Shown: positions 1 to 11,339 of the stretch, piece after piece | Numbering within the stretch: position 1 is the stretch's first letter | Layout: each line of letters starts with the position of its first letter | Assembly (NCBI GenBank): GCA_028554755.1 | Contig: JAPTOF010000032.1 | Span: 992,001-1,056,000 of the forward strand | DNA: 64,000 bases | Direction: 5' to 3' | Source: Cordia subcordata | Taxonomy: Eukaryota; Streptophyta; Magnoliopsida; Boraginales; Cordiaceae | Notes under the pieces: generated by a model | Told to the model about the DNA's origin: nothing | Seen by the model: the letters and a program-made list of their open reading frames with translations, nothing else | The model's database searches: none | Position numbers and translations under genes: made by a program

Positions 1-936
1 ACAGACAACACTTGGCTTGAAGCTCTTTACAGCAAGAAACAAAAGTGGTGTCCTACCTATTCCAAGAATGTCTTCTCCGGTGGTGCACTATCATCGCAAA
101 TGAGTGAGAGTACAAACAATGCATTGTCGAGGAAAATGGCATCTTCTGCTACTTTGTGTGATTTCTACAACATGTTTTGCCAAGTCATATCTGAATGGAG
201 AGCAAATGAGAATATGGAGGATTGTAAATGTTTCAATGGCTTTCTGAAGATTGCATTGTAACATGTTGGATTGCTTGAATTTGCTATAAATGTATATACA
301 GTGAAAATATACCATTACTTTGAGGGTCAATTCATTCAAGGAACTGCATTCAACTATAGGCTTATAATTATGGACCCATTAAACGAGACACATGACCTTT
401 GGAGAGGCAAGACAGACTTATTCACACATAGAGTAGTTTACAACAATGTCACTTCACATATTAATATCACTTGCTTGAAGTTTAAAGAAATGGGGATGTT
501 ATGCAAACATAGCCTCAGAATTTTGCACATGAGATGCATAAAAACAATCCCAGATGCATACATTTTGAAACGGTGGACAAAATATGTCAAGTTCTCCAAA
601 AAGAAAAAGGATGACAACACTTCTATAAGTAGTACAAGTAGCAGAAATTCAACAATTTCTTGTCCCATACGGAGGCTACAAATAAAGCGAAAGTTTGACA
701 TGCTGATAGATTCAAGTGGAGACAATCAGAAAGCTAGACAAATATGTGAAGATTAATTTCAAATAATGACAAGCTTAGTTGAAGAAGCAATTACATCCAC
801 AAAACTAAAAATAATAGATAGTAATGAAGATTCTACTGCGTCCACCATACGAGATCCAAGCATTTTTAGAATGAAAGGAGAGAGAAATTAGAGGAAGAAA
901 AGCATATCTAAGAAGAAATGCAACTAAGCAAGAGCA
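1..936 (+). pseudogene. FAR1/FRS-like MULE transposase, C-terminal part, decayed
   Basis: Frame 1 reads from the window edge through a transposase segment containing WLEALYSKKQKWCP and SSQMSESTNN, hallmarks of FAR1-RELATED SEQUENCE / MURA proteins. A TAA stop at 259-261 interrupts it. The same frame resumes and runs to a TAA at 754-756. This second part holds the C-terminal SWIM zinc-finger region (NITCLKFKEMGMLCKH followed by IPDAYILKRWTKYVK). The first Cys of the CxC pair is replaced by Ile, so the finger is probably dead. After the second stop the frame still reads a typical FRS tail (RDPSIFRMKGERN) to about 890. A weak acceptor and one more coding-like exon (starting EIETQREIEKQ) follow near 1090-1265. 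The N-terminal FAR1 DNA-binding domain and most of the transposase would lie left of the window. Family assignment is firm; whether it belongs to a transposon or to a dead host FRS gene is inferred from the Ulp1 partner. Confidence 0.8.
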
Positions 937-1265
937 AGAATACAAAGACAAAACAAATCTCAATCAGTCAACAAAAATGAAACAGAGGTTAAAAAAAAAA
1001 CTTTACAACATATTTATTGAACAAAAATTTACTGAACAAACATCACTTCTTGAACTGATACTAACAAAATAATACTTTCTTCATTTCAGGAAATAGAAAC
1101 TCAAAGAGAGATTGAAAAACAAATTTTCTTGCATGAGAATACAATTGAAGATCATATTCATTCATCAGAATTGCGGATACTAGAAAACTTAGATGCTGAT
1201 GGTTTATTGATTGCAAATTCAAGCACAAGACAGAATGTCATCAAGAAAATTTTTTTTCTGAGTTT

Positions 1266-1935
1266 ATGATCCTTTCAATAATGTTCCAACTCTTTTTATG
1301 TAATTCATTTTTTTCTTTACATTTCAATAATATGCTACTGAAAAAACAACTATCTTTCACTGAACAAACCATTATCTACAACTAAACAAACAAGTATATC
1401 TCACTGAACAAACAACTATCTTTCATTGAACAACCCATTATCTGTCACTTTACAAACAACTATCTCACACTGAACAGACAACTATCTCTCACTGGACAAA
1501 TAAATTTTTGCTTTGCTTCTATTCCAACCCTTTTTATGTCATTTATTGATTGGAAATCTAAGCACACAACAAAATGTGTTACCTTTTTTCTAATTTCATT
1601 ATTCTTTCAATAACGTTCCTACCCTTTTTATGTAATTCATTTTTTTCTTTACATTTCAATAATATAATACTGAACAAACAACTATCTGTCACTGAATAAA
1701 CTATTATCTGTCACTGAACAAACAACTATTTCTCACTGAACAAACAACTATCTTTCACTGAACAACCTATTATGTGTCACTAAACAAACAGCTATCTCTC
1801 ACTGAACAAACAACTATCTGTCACTGAACAAACAAATTTTCTGCTTTGCTTTTATTCCAACCCTTTTTATGCCACTTATTGATTGCAAATCCAAGCACAC
1901 AATAGAATGTGTTTCATTTTTTCCTTCATATTTCA
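1266..1935. repeat. Two diverged tandem copies of a ~335-bp unit
   Basis: The stretch from about 1266 (CCTTTCAATAATGTTCCAA) recurs from about 1607 (CTTTCAATAACGTTCC). Each copy continues through TTTTTATGTAATTCATTTTT, a run of ACTGAACAAACAACTATC-type units, TTTTTATG(T/C)CA(T/C)TTATTGATT and AAGCACACAA. It lies just past the transposase remnant, in the MULE spacer. No coding potential is seen. Confidence 0.75.
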
Positions 1936-2190
1936 ATTCATTCTTCATATTTAGCTTTGATATAAAAGATTCCTGAATGCTTTATTACAACTTACCATCT
2001 CCATCTTCTTATCCCTCTCTTTCGTCTCACCCTACCTACTTGACAAACAGGAAGATGCTACTGAACAAACAACTATCAGTCACTTAATAAATAAATTTTC
2101 TACTTTGCTTTTACTTCTCCACCTTCATGCTACTGAACAAACAAGAATACGTTACTAAACAAACAATAATAAGTTGCTAAACAAACAATA
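1331..2190 (+). repeat. Minisatellite of ACTGAACAAACAACTATC units
   Basis: About twenty degenerate copies of a ~20-bp unit, consensus CACTGAACAAACAACTATCTGT, occur here. They are densest at 1340-1500 and 1665-1840 and scattered at 2050-2190. The same word returns at 3290-3350, 4565-4625, 4820-4880 and 6415-7045, so it is spread over the whole MULE including the introns of the Ulp1 gene. It has no spacer/repeat regularity of a CRISPR array and no coding frame. Confidence 0.8.
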
Positions 2191-2544
2191 ATAGGAAGTG
2201 AGTATCATACAATAAAAACATCTTACACTAAACCATCACCATTTACACTTTCAACCATTTGTCCCTGAATATATCAACATCAAAATTCAACCCCTCCCCA
2301 ACATATTTGTTAGTGGTAACAAAATCTATAATGAACCCACTATACCAAACCACTGTACTAAAACATATATACTAAATCATTGCCATTCACACTCCCACCC
2401 AAAAATCAACATTAAAAATCAACTCCATCAAATTTGTTAGCAGTAACAACTCCAATAACATGTTAGAAAATCCCATCACATAAGAATTCTTCTTCAATTC
2501 TTTTTAGCTCTGCCTCACCCTCTTACTCGAGCTGCTACACTTAA

Positions 2545-5500
2545 AATGCTTGTCTTCATCTTTTTACCCTGTTTTGCCTTTCTTGTTCTTCTTCTATAGT
2601 TATTTTACGTTTCTTTTCTCTTTCTTCCTCCACATGAAAATCATCATGCAAAGAGATATGAATTCCACTGAGTTCTTCCACCATATTACGAACAACATTA
2701 TCATCATGCATCAAAAACCCCAAAGCTATTATTCCTCTGAAGTCCTCCATACTCTAAAAAAAAAGAATAACAAGATGAAAAAATAACATTCTAATATACC
2801 AAAAATAGCAAACTTAAACAACTTTACCTCAGTGAACAGGTTCCAGTGTTTCACCCTTATATGTTTCCATATGCTTCATTGCATAAACATCACAATCAAC
2901 CCTATCTTCCAAATTCCACCAAGGCATTTCTAATAGCTCTAGAACATAATATTGAACTCCTTCGCTTTTTGGATTCTTCCAGCCTAACAAATACCTTGAT
3001 AGTGCTTTCTTTTGCAATCCATTTAAACATATACAAAACTATGATACAAAACTATGAGCAAATAGCAAAAGTATTATCAACAAAAATGTAGTTATGAACC
3101 AAATAACTATTTTCTTATCGCAATCTCAATATATTCTCCATAATAATGAGCATCATGTGATGCCACATTATCTAGAACCTGTATCTTCTCGTCTCTCAAG
3201 TTGAAGCATACTACAACATAATGCTTATTGTAACAAAATTGAAAAAATACCTAAATAACAAAAATTAAGATGTCAATAACACATTAAACAAACAATTCTC
3301 TAATTTACTGAACAAATAGTTTTAACACACTAAACAAACATAATAACTTACTAAATTGACTTTGTTCATCTTGATCCATTTGCACATATTCAGCTCAAAA
3401 TCAACTGCCTCTACAAACTTATAATAATAAACATCTCCACCCCAATTCAAGTTTTGATTTTTTAAACGCGTAGACTACAAAAAACAAAAGGAAATCCATT
3501 GTCAAACAATAATATTGAACATCAATACTCACAAAAATAATATTGAATATCAATACTCACAAAAATATCATGTGAAATGGAAAAAAAAAAAACCTTTGGA
3601 TTTGAAGGATTTGCAACCCTTTCCTTCAAATTAAGCAAGTGACTCCAGGCACCTAAAACACTTTGTGTCACAAATTCATTAGGATTCACCGACAGAAAGT
3701 CTTTCCTTGTGAGAATATAGCATATATCAAATCCCAGACCAAACAACACTTGCCTACAAAATAAAAATAATACAAGTTTAGAAAACTGTTGAATCCAAAA
3801 AAATTTACCTAAAAATAAAAAATGTAATAAAATTCTCACTCTCTTTCATAATTCTTCCTTTCATGTACAGGATCATACAGAGCATAATCAAGAACCAACA
3901 TATTTTGGCTGTTGAACTTCACAGGATTCTGTTATAGTTTGAAAAAAATAGAGACCTCAAGTTGCGAGGACCTAAACAACTTTCTTCGATCTCTTCTCTT
4001 TCTCTTTTTCTGCACCCAAATCCCTCTCTTCCTTCTCCTTCTTAACACCTTCCCTCTCCTTCTCAACCCCTCCCCCTATTTCTCATTATACTATCTTGCA
4101 ATATCAAGTACAAGATTAGACACATCATCCTTTTGTCCCACATTTTGCTGCGAAGAATATGTATCTTTAGAAATCCCCAAACTAAAAGAAGGAAAATTCC
4201 TAACATCTCTACTTCTAGCTTATTTACATGATTTTTGGGAATCTTCATATAACTTAGTAATTTGATCAATAACCCTCAAAACTCTTGGATCACCAAAAAA
4301 CTCATCATCATCAACATCACAAACATTAGATGGTTAGGATGGAGCACTAGTGCTTGCAAAAAATGAACATTAGCTTTAGATTGCAAAAACATAGAGATTG
4401 ACTCTTGAAAAGACTTGATCTTCTCACTGTCTGGATATTTACTTTGCAAATCATCAGGAATAATTCCAAGCTCAGCCAATCCACTAATAACCTTCTCCAA
4501 AGCACACACGAGTCTCAAAATGTGCAACTGCAATTAACAAATAGTAAGGACAAAGCATGCACTCAATTACTAAATAAATAGTATTATAACACTAAACATA
4601 TAGTGTTATAACACTAAACAAATACTAAACAAAGAATAATTCTGATACACAAACACACTAACAGTTACTAAAAATAAAAAATCTAAAAAACATAGCATAA
4701 GAGATTACTTACACCATGACTTTCTACAAAAAAAAATCTTATAATTGCAACAAAACTTATCATATGTGTTTTCATTTAAAAACAACAACACAGCAAAGTG
4801 ACGGAAAAATATGCACTCAATTACTGAACAAACAGTCTTATAACACTAAACAAACAATAATATAACACTAAACAAACTATAATATAAAACTACAATACAC
4901 TTTTACCTCAAGATCAGAACCACTTCCTTCTGAGTCACGCTTATTGTGCTTTGCACGACCAACTTCCTTCTTCGATACATCTTCCTCTTTGCCCCCACTT
5001 TACGATCAAAATTTTCTAACTTAGACAACTTACTCTCTATACTTACATCTATAAAACCATTCCTAAAACCCCTAGCATCAAGCTCATCCTTAACCTTTTA
5101 TTGATTATTGCAATAGTCCAACTAAACATGGTTAGATAACATCTATCAACACACCTATCAATATGAACAACCCTGTCCGTATACAACAAATGCTAAAAAA
5201 TCAACGGCCCTTGGTAATACCTCTCAGGCTTCTCCCTCCAACAAATAAAAGAATCAGTCAATGATTTCATAACAAATGCACACCACTTCAACTCCCTAAT
5301 TTTCCCCACATCATATATAGACTTTAAAAACTTCAAATTCACATATATGTTCTAATTGGAGTAAAAAAGGGCTAAAACCATACAAACCTTAAAATTATGC
5401 TTAAAAGTGTCCTTGTGCCCTTGAAGCAATATCTTGCTCCACATTGAAGTGGTAACAACTGGTTTTGTAGCAGCATTTCCAACATCTTCCCTCAAACCAC

Positions 5501-7430
5501 TCTGTCTTCCATTGAACAATATATTTTCTAATTTTCAAAAGATTTTCATTTGAAAATAATTCAATATCTTGACTTCCCATAGGAAATCCTAAAGTATGAT
5601 GAACATCAATTTCACCAACTTTAATAGATTCATTCTCCCTAACCTCCAAACTTTTATGGTAAGGATTATACCGTTCACATAACCATCGACTAAGTTTACC
5701 ATTCAATTCACCAGCCTCCAAATACAATAAACATCCAAACCCAATATCCATCAATGTAGCTCTTTGATCATTATCAAACACTTTTAATAAATTCCAGAAA
5801 GCTTGAAATAGAACCTCTTGCTTGGAACACAAACTCCTCATCATCTTCTTCTTTTTTTACCCTTCTTCAACTTCATTCTTCTATATTGTTCATCATCCTT
5901 ACTCTTTTTCTCACCATGCTTACTTTTCCCCAAAACCTTCTTTTTTCCACCACACTTCTCTTTCTTTTTCTGAGAATCATTTTTATTATCATCCCTCTTC
6001 AACTTCTCCTTACCCTTTGCCTTCTCTTTATGCTTTCCCTTGCCCATATCTTCTTCTTCCCCATTTCATTCCCTTTTCCCATATCTTTCTCCTTTTCTAC
6101 ATTCATCCCATCAACACTACCCATCTCTGCCTTAGAACCCTCCATTTCACACTCTTTTTCACCCAACTCAATATCCATATCCCTCCTTGACCGATATACC
6201 TTTTTGCTAACCTTCTTCTTCTTATAACTTTTTCTGCGATGATAAACATTACCCTCTTTTACTTTCTCTTCTTTCACTCTAAAATTGAAAAAAAACACAA
6301 AAATGAGCTAATATTAAAGAAAGACAAACAATATACTCAAAAGCAACAAACACATTCACATACACTGAACTACTTTGTCCATTAACAAGCCCACAAACCA
6401 CTAGAAAAACAACTACCAGTCACTGAACAAATAACTATCTGTCACTGAACAAACAACTATAAGTCACTAAACAAACAAATTTTCTACTTCTACTTCCAAT
6501 TTCATGATATATACTTGTACACCTATCTCTAGGTAACTTATTTATCTTCCATTACCACTACTACTAACCTCTACAACTATCTATCACTTAACAAACACCT
6601 ATATCCGTCATTGAACAAACAATTTTTTTGATTCTGCTTTCAATTTCATAACATATACTTGTACACCTATCTCTGGGTAACTTATTCTACGCTCCATTAC
6701 CACTATTACTAACCTATAAAACTATCTGTATTGAACAAACAACTATCTGTCACTGAACAAACAACTATCAGTCACTGAACAAACAAATTATTTATTTCTG
6801 CTTTCAATTTCATGATATATACTTGCACACCAATCTCTGGGTAACTTATTTTACCCTCCATTACCATTATTACTAACCTATACACATATGCAAACATTAA
6901 ACATTCAAAACTAACACCCTAACAAAAACAAATGTTTATCTGGCAAAAACCAAATGACACACAAAGCTCACTGAACAGACAACTATCTATAACTGAGCAA
7001 ATCACTATCTGTCACTGAACAAACAAATATTAGTCACTGAACAAACAAAATTTCTACTTCTGCTTTTATACCTATCTATAGGTAACTTATTTAAATCTAC
7101 ATTACCACTATTACTAATCCTATACACATATGTAAATGTTACACATTCAAAAGTAACACTTACATCCACAGATACTGAAAAACACACATATACAAAATAT
7201 ACTGCAAAAACATAGAAACACTGAACAAAAACACTACACTACAAATACTAAACAAATACATAAACTACACTGCACAATAAAAAAAATGAAAGAAAATATA
7301 ACAGACATTGTTAAGCTTACCTCTTGTCATCATCATCACTAGAAGAACTAATGCAATGCAACTCAACTAATAGAGGAATATTATCTCCAGCCAACAGAAC
7401 AAGTTGCATATCTTCATTACGAGAAGCCAT
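2545..7430 (-). pseudogene. Ulp1-like C48 cysteine peptidase gene of a MULE, decayed
   Basis: Exon 1 (7430-7321) starts with ATG, encodes MASRNEDMQLVLLAGDN and an acidic tail, and ends AG|GTAAGC. It splices in phase 2 to an acceptor at 6278 (TTTTAG), giving a Lys/Glu-rich region to about 5845 with at least one frameshift near 6045. Next comes a region at about 5840-5401 with FDNDQRATLMDIGFG, LSRWLCERYNPY and DVHHTLGFPMGS, typical of the N-terminal part of plant transposon Ulp proteins. Middle exons lie at about 4533-4085 and 3750-3590. The peptidase core follows: His motif KHYVVVCFNLRDEK (His codon 3221-3223), Asp in VLDN (3170-3172), and Cys motif VDCDVYAMKHMETYKG (Cys codon 2892-2894). The C-terminal exon is at about 2757-2556. 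The catalytic His, Asp and Cys survive, but the Gly normally after Cys is Asp, and a TGA sits just before a donor at about 2828. Ulp1 enzymes remove SUMO/ubiquitin-like modifiers; why MULEs carry them is unknown. Confidence 0.75.
6415..7150. repeat. Tandem ~155-bp repeats with embedded minisatellite (intron 1 of Ulp1 gene)
   Basis: Copies beginning near 6490, 6640 and 6797, and a shortened one near 7055, share TTTCATGATATATACTTG, ACACCTATCTCT(A/G)GGTAACTTATT and CCATTACCACTATTACTAACC. Each is followed by ACTGAACAAACAACTATC units. The array lies between exon 1 (to 7321) and exon 2 (from 6278) of the minus-strand peptidase gene, so it expanded inside an intron. Confidence 0.75.
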
Positions 7431-7784
7431 AACCTTACAACACAACTCACAAAGAAAAAATATACCAAAAATTAGGGTTCCAAAACACAAAAATATGTAA
7501 TAATAAACAAAATAACCAAAACAAACCCAAAACTAGCCATCAATATACTGTAAATACAACCAGAGAGCCAAAAAAAACAAAGATTAAAAACCTCTCCGTG
7601 CGTTTTGCTGTCTAACAAATGCTGCTTCATGAAATGATCATGCGTTTGACAGCTTTTCAACAACTTAATCCCTAAATCTTCGGCTACGTGCGGGAGCAAT
7701 AACAGAGATAAAAACATAGAGAAACAAAGAAACGAAAAAGATGGTGCTTGTGAAGTGAGACTGTTCAAATTTTTTTTTTTTACA

Positions 7785-7855
7785 TATATACAAGTGCGTG
7801 TTATCACGCACCTGAAGGTGCACGTTAGTAAAGGTGCACCTTAGTGAGGGACCAC
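7785..7855. other. GC-rich palindromic stretch, candidate right terminus of the MULE
   Basis: GTGCGTG TTAT CACGCAC is a perfect 7-bp hairpin. It is followed by AAGGTGCACGTTAGTAAAGG and GTGCACCTTAGTGAGGGACC, i.e. two offset GGTGCAC words. The composition differs sharply from both sides and it lies just upstream (on -) of the Ulp1 start region, where a MULE terminus would be expected. The partner terminus is outside the window, so this is inference. Confidence 0.35.
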
Positions 7856-7860
7856 CTTAT

Positions 7861-8172
7861 AGTTTGCGCTCGAAATATATATGATGCTCGCTTTTCTCCT
7901 TTAGCTGCTCAAGCCTTTTTGCTTGTGAATTTCTGCGTACCCAGCCCAAAAAAAAAGAGGGAAGCTACTAACTTTTCTTAACAAGCCCGCAGGTCCCAGC
8001 AACCCATAGATGCTTGCTGATTATGTGCCTTTTTATAAGTATGTGGTGTGTGCTTATATCTATCCTAGAGTGCACGTATAAGGTTATGTGAGAGGGTATT
8101 GGTCGATCAAAGTTGGAGTCAACATGGGTTGAATTGAAATTGGAATTTTGGTTCTTCTTAGACGCTTAGGAG
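7861..8172. other. Intergenic, nothing recognised
   Basis: No open frame of note, no terminal repeats and no homology to the elements around it that I can see. Confidence 0.5.
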
Positions 8173-9188
8173 CAAGGGTGAGAATCGGATTGGATAATTA
8201 AATCATCGGATATCAGATTGGAAAACTTAGTATCCGATCGGATAGTTAAAAATTATATATCTAGCCGAATAATGGTTATTTGAATAGTGGATATTTCAGG
8301 TACGGATTTTTGAATTTTTTAATAAACTAAAAAGTAAATTTTTATTAAAGATTATACTTTTATCATTAGCAAAAAAATTGCATAAACTAAAAAAAAATCT
8401 TATTAAAGATGGTAAATTTCTTACTAAAGATTACAAAAAGATTTTACTTTTAATTTTAATTTTTATAATCCTATTGCAGGCATAAACTTTTACTAATGCA
8501 AACAAAAACAAAATTAGAATTGTAGCTCACCATCTCGCACACAAGTCTCACTAATCTAAAACCTTACAGACAACTCTGACTAAGACAACACTCACCTTCA
8601 CAACCCACCATTATCATCTCTCCACTTTTTCACAACACACATGTTACACGATGCACACACAGAGACACGAACCTGCACATTTGAATACACATTTTCACTC
8701 AATTTTTCACACAAATAGAAACTACTCTTTCGTATTCAATTTATGTATATAGAAAAAAATAAAAAAAGAAGATTCCAACTTTGATGCCTTGATGGTGTGG
8801 TTACTGCTAGCTGCTAGAAAGTAGTGGTGGTCTGTTGGTCTATGGTCACATAGTCGAGGGTATGGCGGGTAACAGCGTGAGTGTGATGCTTTGAGAATTT
8901 AGAAAATTGATTGACTTTTTTCAGGGTCTTTTAGTTTTGGTACATTAGGGACTTCGGACACAACCTAGCTTATTATTTTAGTGCATCTATTAATTTAACT
9001 AAAAAAGAAGAAAAAGAAAAATAGGTCCCCGATATTTGAACGGATAGTGAAAAAGCTGTCCGAAATCCAATCTGAAAATCTAAAAAAATTCAGATATTGA
9101 GTCGGATATATCCAAAATTCAAAATTTTCCTACTTTTTCTACCCTTTCGAAATTAGATGCAAATACAGATCGGATATTCCCACCACTA
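8173..9188. mobile_element. Possible non-autonomous hAT-type element
   Basis: The left end reads CAAGGGTGAGAATCGGATTGG. The reverse complement of the right end reads TAGTGGTGGGAATATCCGAT. Both match the GGGTGGGAATATCGGAT-type ends common in plant hAT elements, and both ends are rich in subterminal CGGATAT/ATCCGA words (8210-8245, 9085-9175). Flanks CTTAGGAG and CTTATAGA share only four of eight bases, so a target duplication is not convincing. There is no transposase inside; the interior is AT-rich. Confidence 0.35.
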
Positions 9189-11339
9189 CTTATAGATGGC
9201 ATAAAGGCTAATGGGCTTGGCTTTGCTTATTAGCCATCTTTTTTCTAAGTTTGCACATGTTGGTAAGTGAGAGAGTGACGTGAACTTTTGACTGTGTTTC
9301 CACCTTTTTGTTGCTTTTCTTATTTCCCTAGTGTGCGTATGTGTGTTATGTTATAGTACAAGATAGTATATATTATATTCTAATATAATATTACTAGTAT
9401 TATTCTAATATAATATATCAAACTCTATTACTAAACCTACTCAAATTCTATACTAATATACTAAAATAGTATATTAAAATGATACTAATACTAACACTGA
9501 AAATAATGGAAGTATTAAAAATAATAATGATAATAAGAAGAACTGAAATAGTTGTAAAATAAAAATCTAAATTAGTAAGATAGTAATATAAAATAATTAC
9601 TAATACTAATGTAACATAAATACTATAATAATAATAACTATACTAAACTTAATTTTAAGTATACTATACAGTAATACTATATACTATTAATAAACTAGTA
9701 TTCTACAATACTACCGTATAATCTAATATAAGAGTAATAGGTAAGAAGAAAGCCAAATATCAAAGAATAATTATAGGACAAACATTAAAAGAAAACAAGG
9801 GAGAAAAAATGTATTAAAACTCATAAAATAACAATCAAATACTAAGTACCAAAAAGTTAAGAAAACTATCTAATCATGGAGAGAAAGCACACAATTAGCA
9901 CATTAATTTAGCTCAAGTTAGCACCAAACTCCACACACATGCTCATTCAAACTTTATAAACATTCATGCATAAATTGACTTCCTAATAGGCCTAGAAAAC
10001 CCTAAGCACCTCCAAAATGCACGTGAAATGGCCTCAACAAACACATGTAAATCAACACACATCACGGCATATGACTGAGAGTAGAGCTAGGAATCGATCA
10101 CCCCATGCCAAGAATTACTCGACTAGAGGGTAAACAAACCTCTATAACAGAGCCTATAAAATATGCCTGCTGTGCTTATTTTTCGAAGTTTTTTCATTAT
10201 TTCCTTAACACCCACTTCACCAAACCTTAATCCCATTACACACCCACCTTATACACTTATTAAGGTTGGATTGTGGATTACACTTCGATTTGGAGGGCAT
10301 TTTCAAGGGTTTACTATCAAATAAGAAAGGATATAATGTAGCTTTCTATACTACTTTTTCTTCTTGTTTACACTATGTTATATTAACTTTAAATTATGGT
10401 TGATTGCTACATTCTAATGGATTAATGATTCTAATACTTATTTTTAGCTTTTGATGAATAAATAACATGCTATGTTCTTATATTTCTTTGGCTTGGAACT
10501 AAACAAGTTAATATGTTTAATTGAAATGCCTCTATGAGTTTGCATATACTAATTTGTACTTAGATGCTAACAGTGGCGGCCTCACCTTAGCCTTAATCTA
10601 TGCCAATGGCATTAGCCCAATTTGCAACTACATTTAGGTTGATTAATTGATGTTCTTAATGGCTTAATATAGCAAGTAATCATCTCTAGCATGAAATATG
10701 ACTAAAAGGGTACCCACTATCACTAATTTAACCTAAAAGACCTAATCTCTAGTTTTAAAGAAAGCTAATAGATTAGTCTTCCAATTAGGGAATTAATCAA
10801 ACCCTAAGGATTTAATAACTAGACCCAAAAACTCTAACTATACAGGACAAGCCTATACTTCTAATTGGGCCCAGTTAGGGATAGGGTTGCACCAATAGAG
10901 ATAACAAGGCTAACAAACTAAGTAACAAACTAAGCCCGTCAATAGAGTTTTCGAACCATCAAATAGCCAAAACAAGGATAGGAATCTAAACCCATTCAAA
11001 AGGAGCAATCACCCCTAAGTTCCCCAAATCCAGTTGTCTTTCCCTTCTCATAGCCTGTTTATCATTCCATCCCTTATTAGTTAGGTTTACCATTCCTTTA
11101 GTTTAGTTCACTAAAACTCTGGCCAATCCTAAAAGACCAAAAATAGAGGGTAGAATCTCATGTAGCTCATTATGGGTTATACATGGACACAGGAACCGTA
11201 CTTAGGTAATCTCCCTGAAGAGGATGATCCCCGTACTCAAGCCTTAGACTACAAGGTCCCGTGTGCTTGCAGGAGTTTTAACTTGGGAAAAAACACATCA
11301 TTCTCTTTTAAGCTTTATATACAAGACTAAGGAAAAGAC
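9189..11339. other. Gene-free AT-rich DNA
   Basis: From 9360 to 9730 the sequence is nearly pure TA/AAT-type low complexity (ACTATAATAATAATAACTATA-like). From about 9900 to 11330 there is moderately complex sequence without coding frames. The part at 10560-11290 resembles non-coding leader or LTR sequence of a retroelement in composition only. I could not match it to any other part of the window. Confidence 0.5.

Larger units (their letters stand above)
1..7860. mobile_element. Mutator-like element (MULE) with Ulp1 gene, right part
   Basis: The segment combines a FAR1/MURA-type transposase end on + (1-936) with a multi-exon Ulp1-like peptidase gene on - (about 2545-7430), the two genes converging. 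MULEs that carry Ulp1 genes are known in plants (Kaonashi-type elements in Arabidopsis and rice, CUMULE in melon), so I infer one composite MULE. The left end lies before the window. The right end is placed at the GC-rich palindromic stretch near 7785-7855 by composition only, because the left terminus is not available for a TIR or 9-bp target duplication test. Both genes carry stops and frameshifts, so the element is not autonomous now. Confidence 0.6.

Noticed and set aside
1331..2190. CRISPR-like repeat array
   Set aside because: Units abut or are irregularly spaced, there are no unique spacers of constant length, and the context is a plant transposon.
5822..6227. Plus-strand open frames of 113-122 codons
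   Set aside because: They are Ser/Phe/Pro-rich mirror images of the Lys/Glu-rich peptidase exon on the minus strand.
7785..7830. Helitron 3' end (hairpin then TTAGT)
   Set aside because: The terminal word is TTAG, not CTRR, no Rep/helicase is present, and MULE genes adjoin it.
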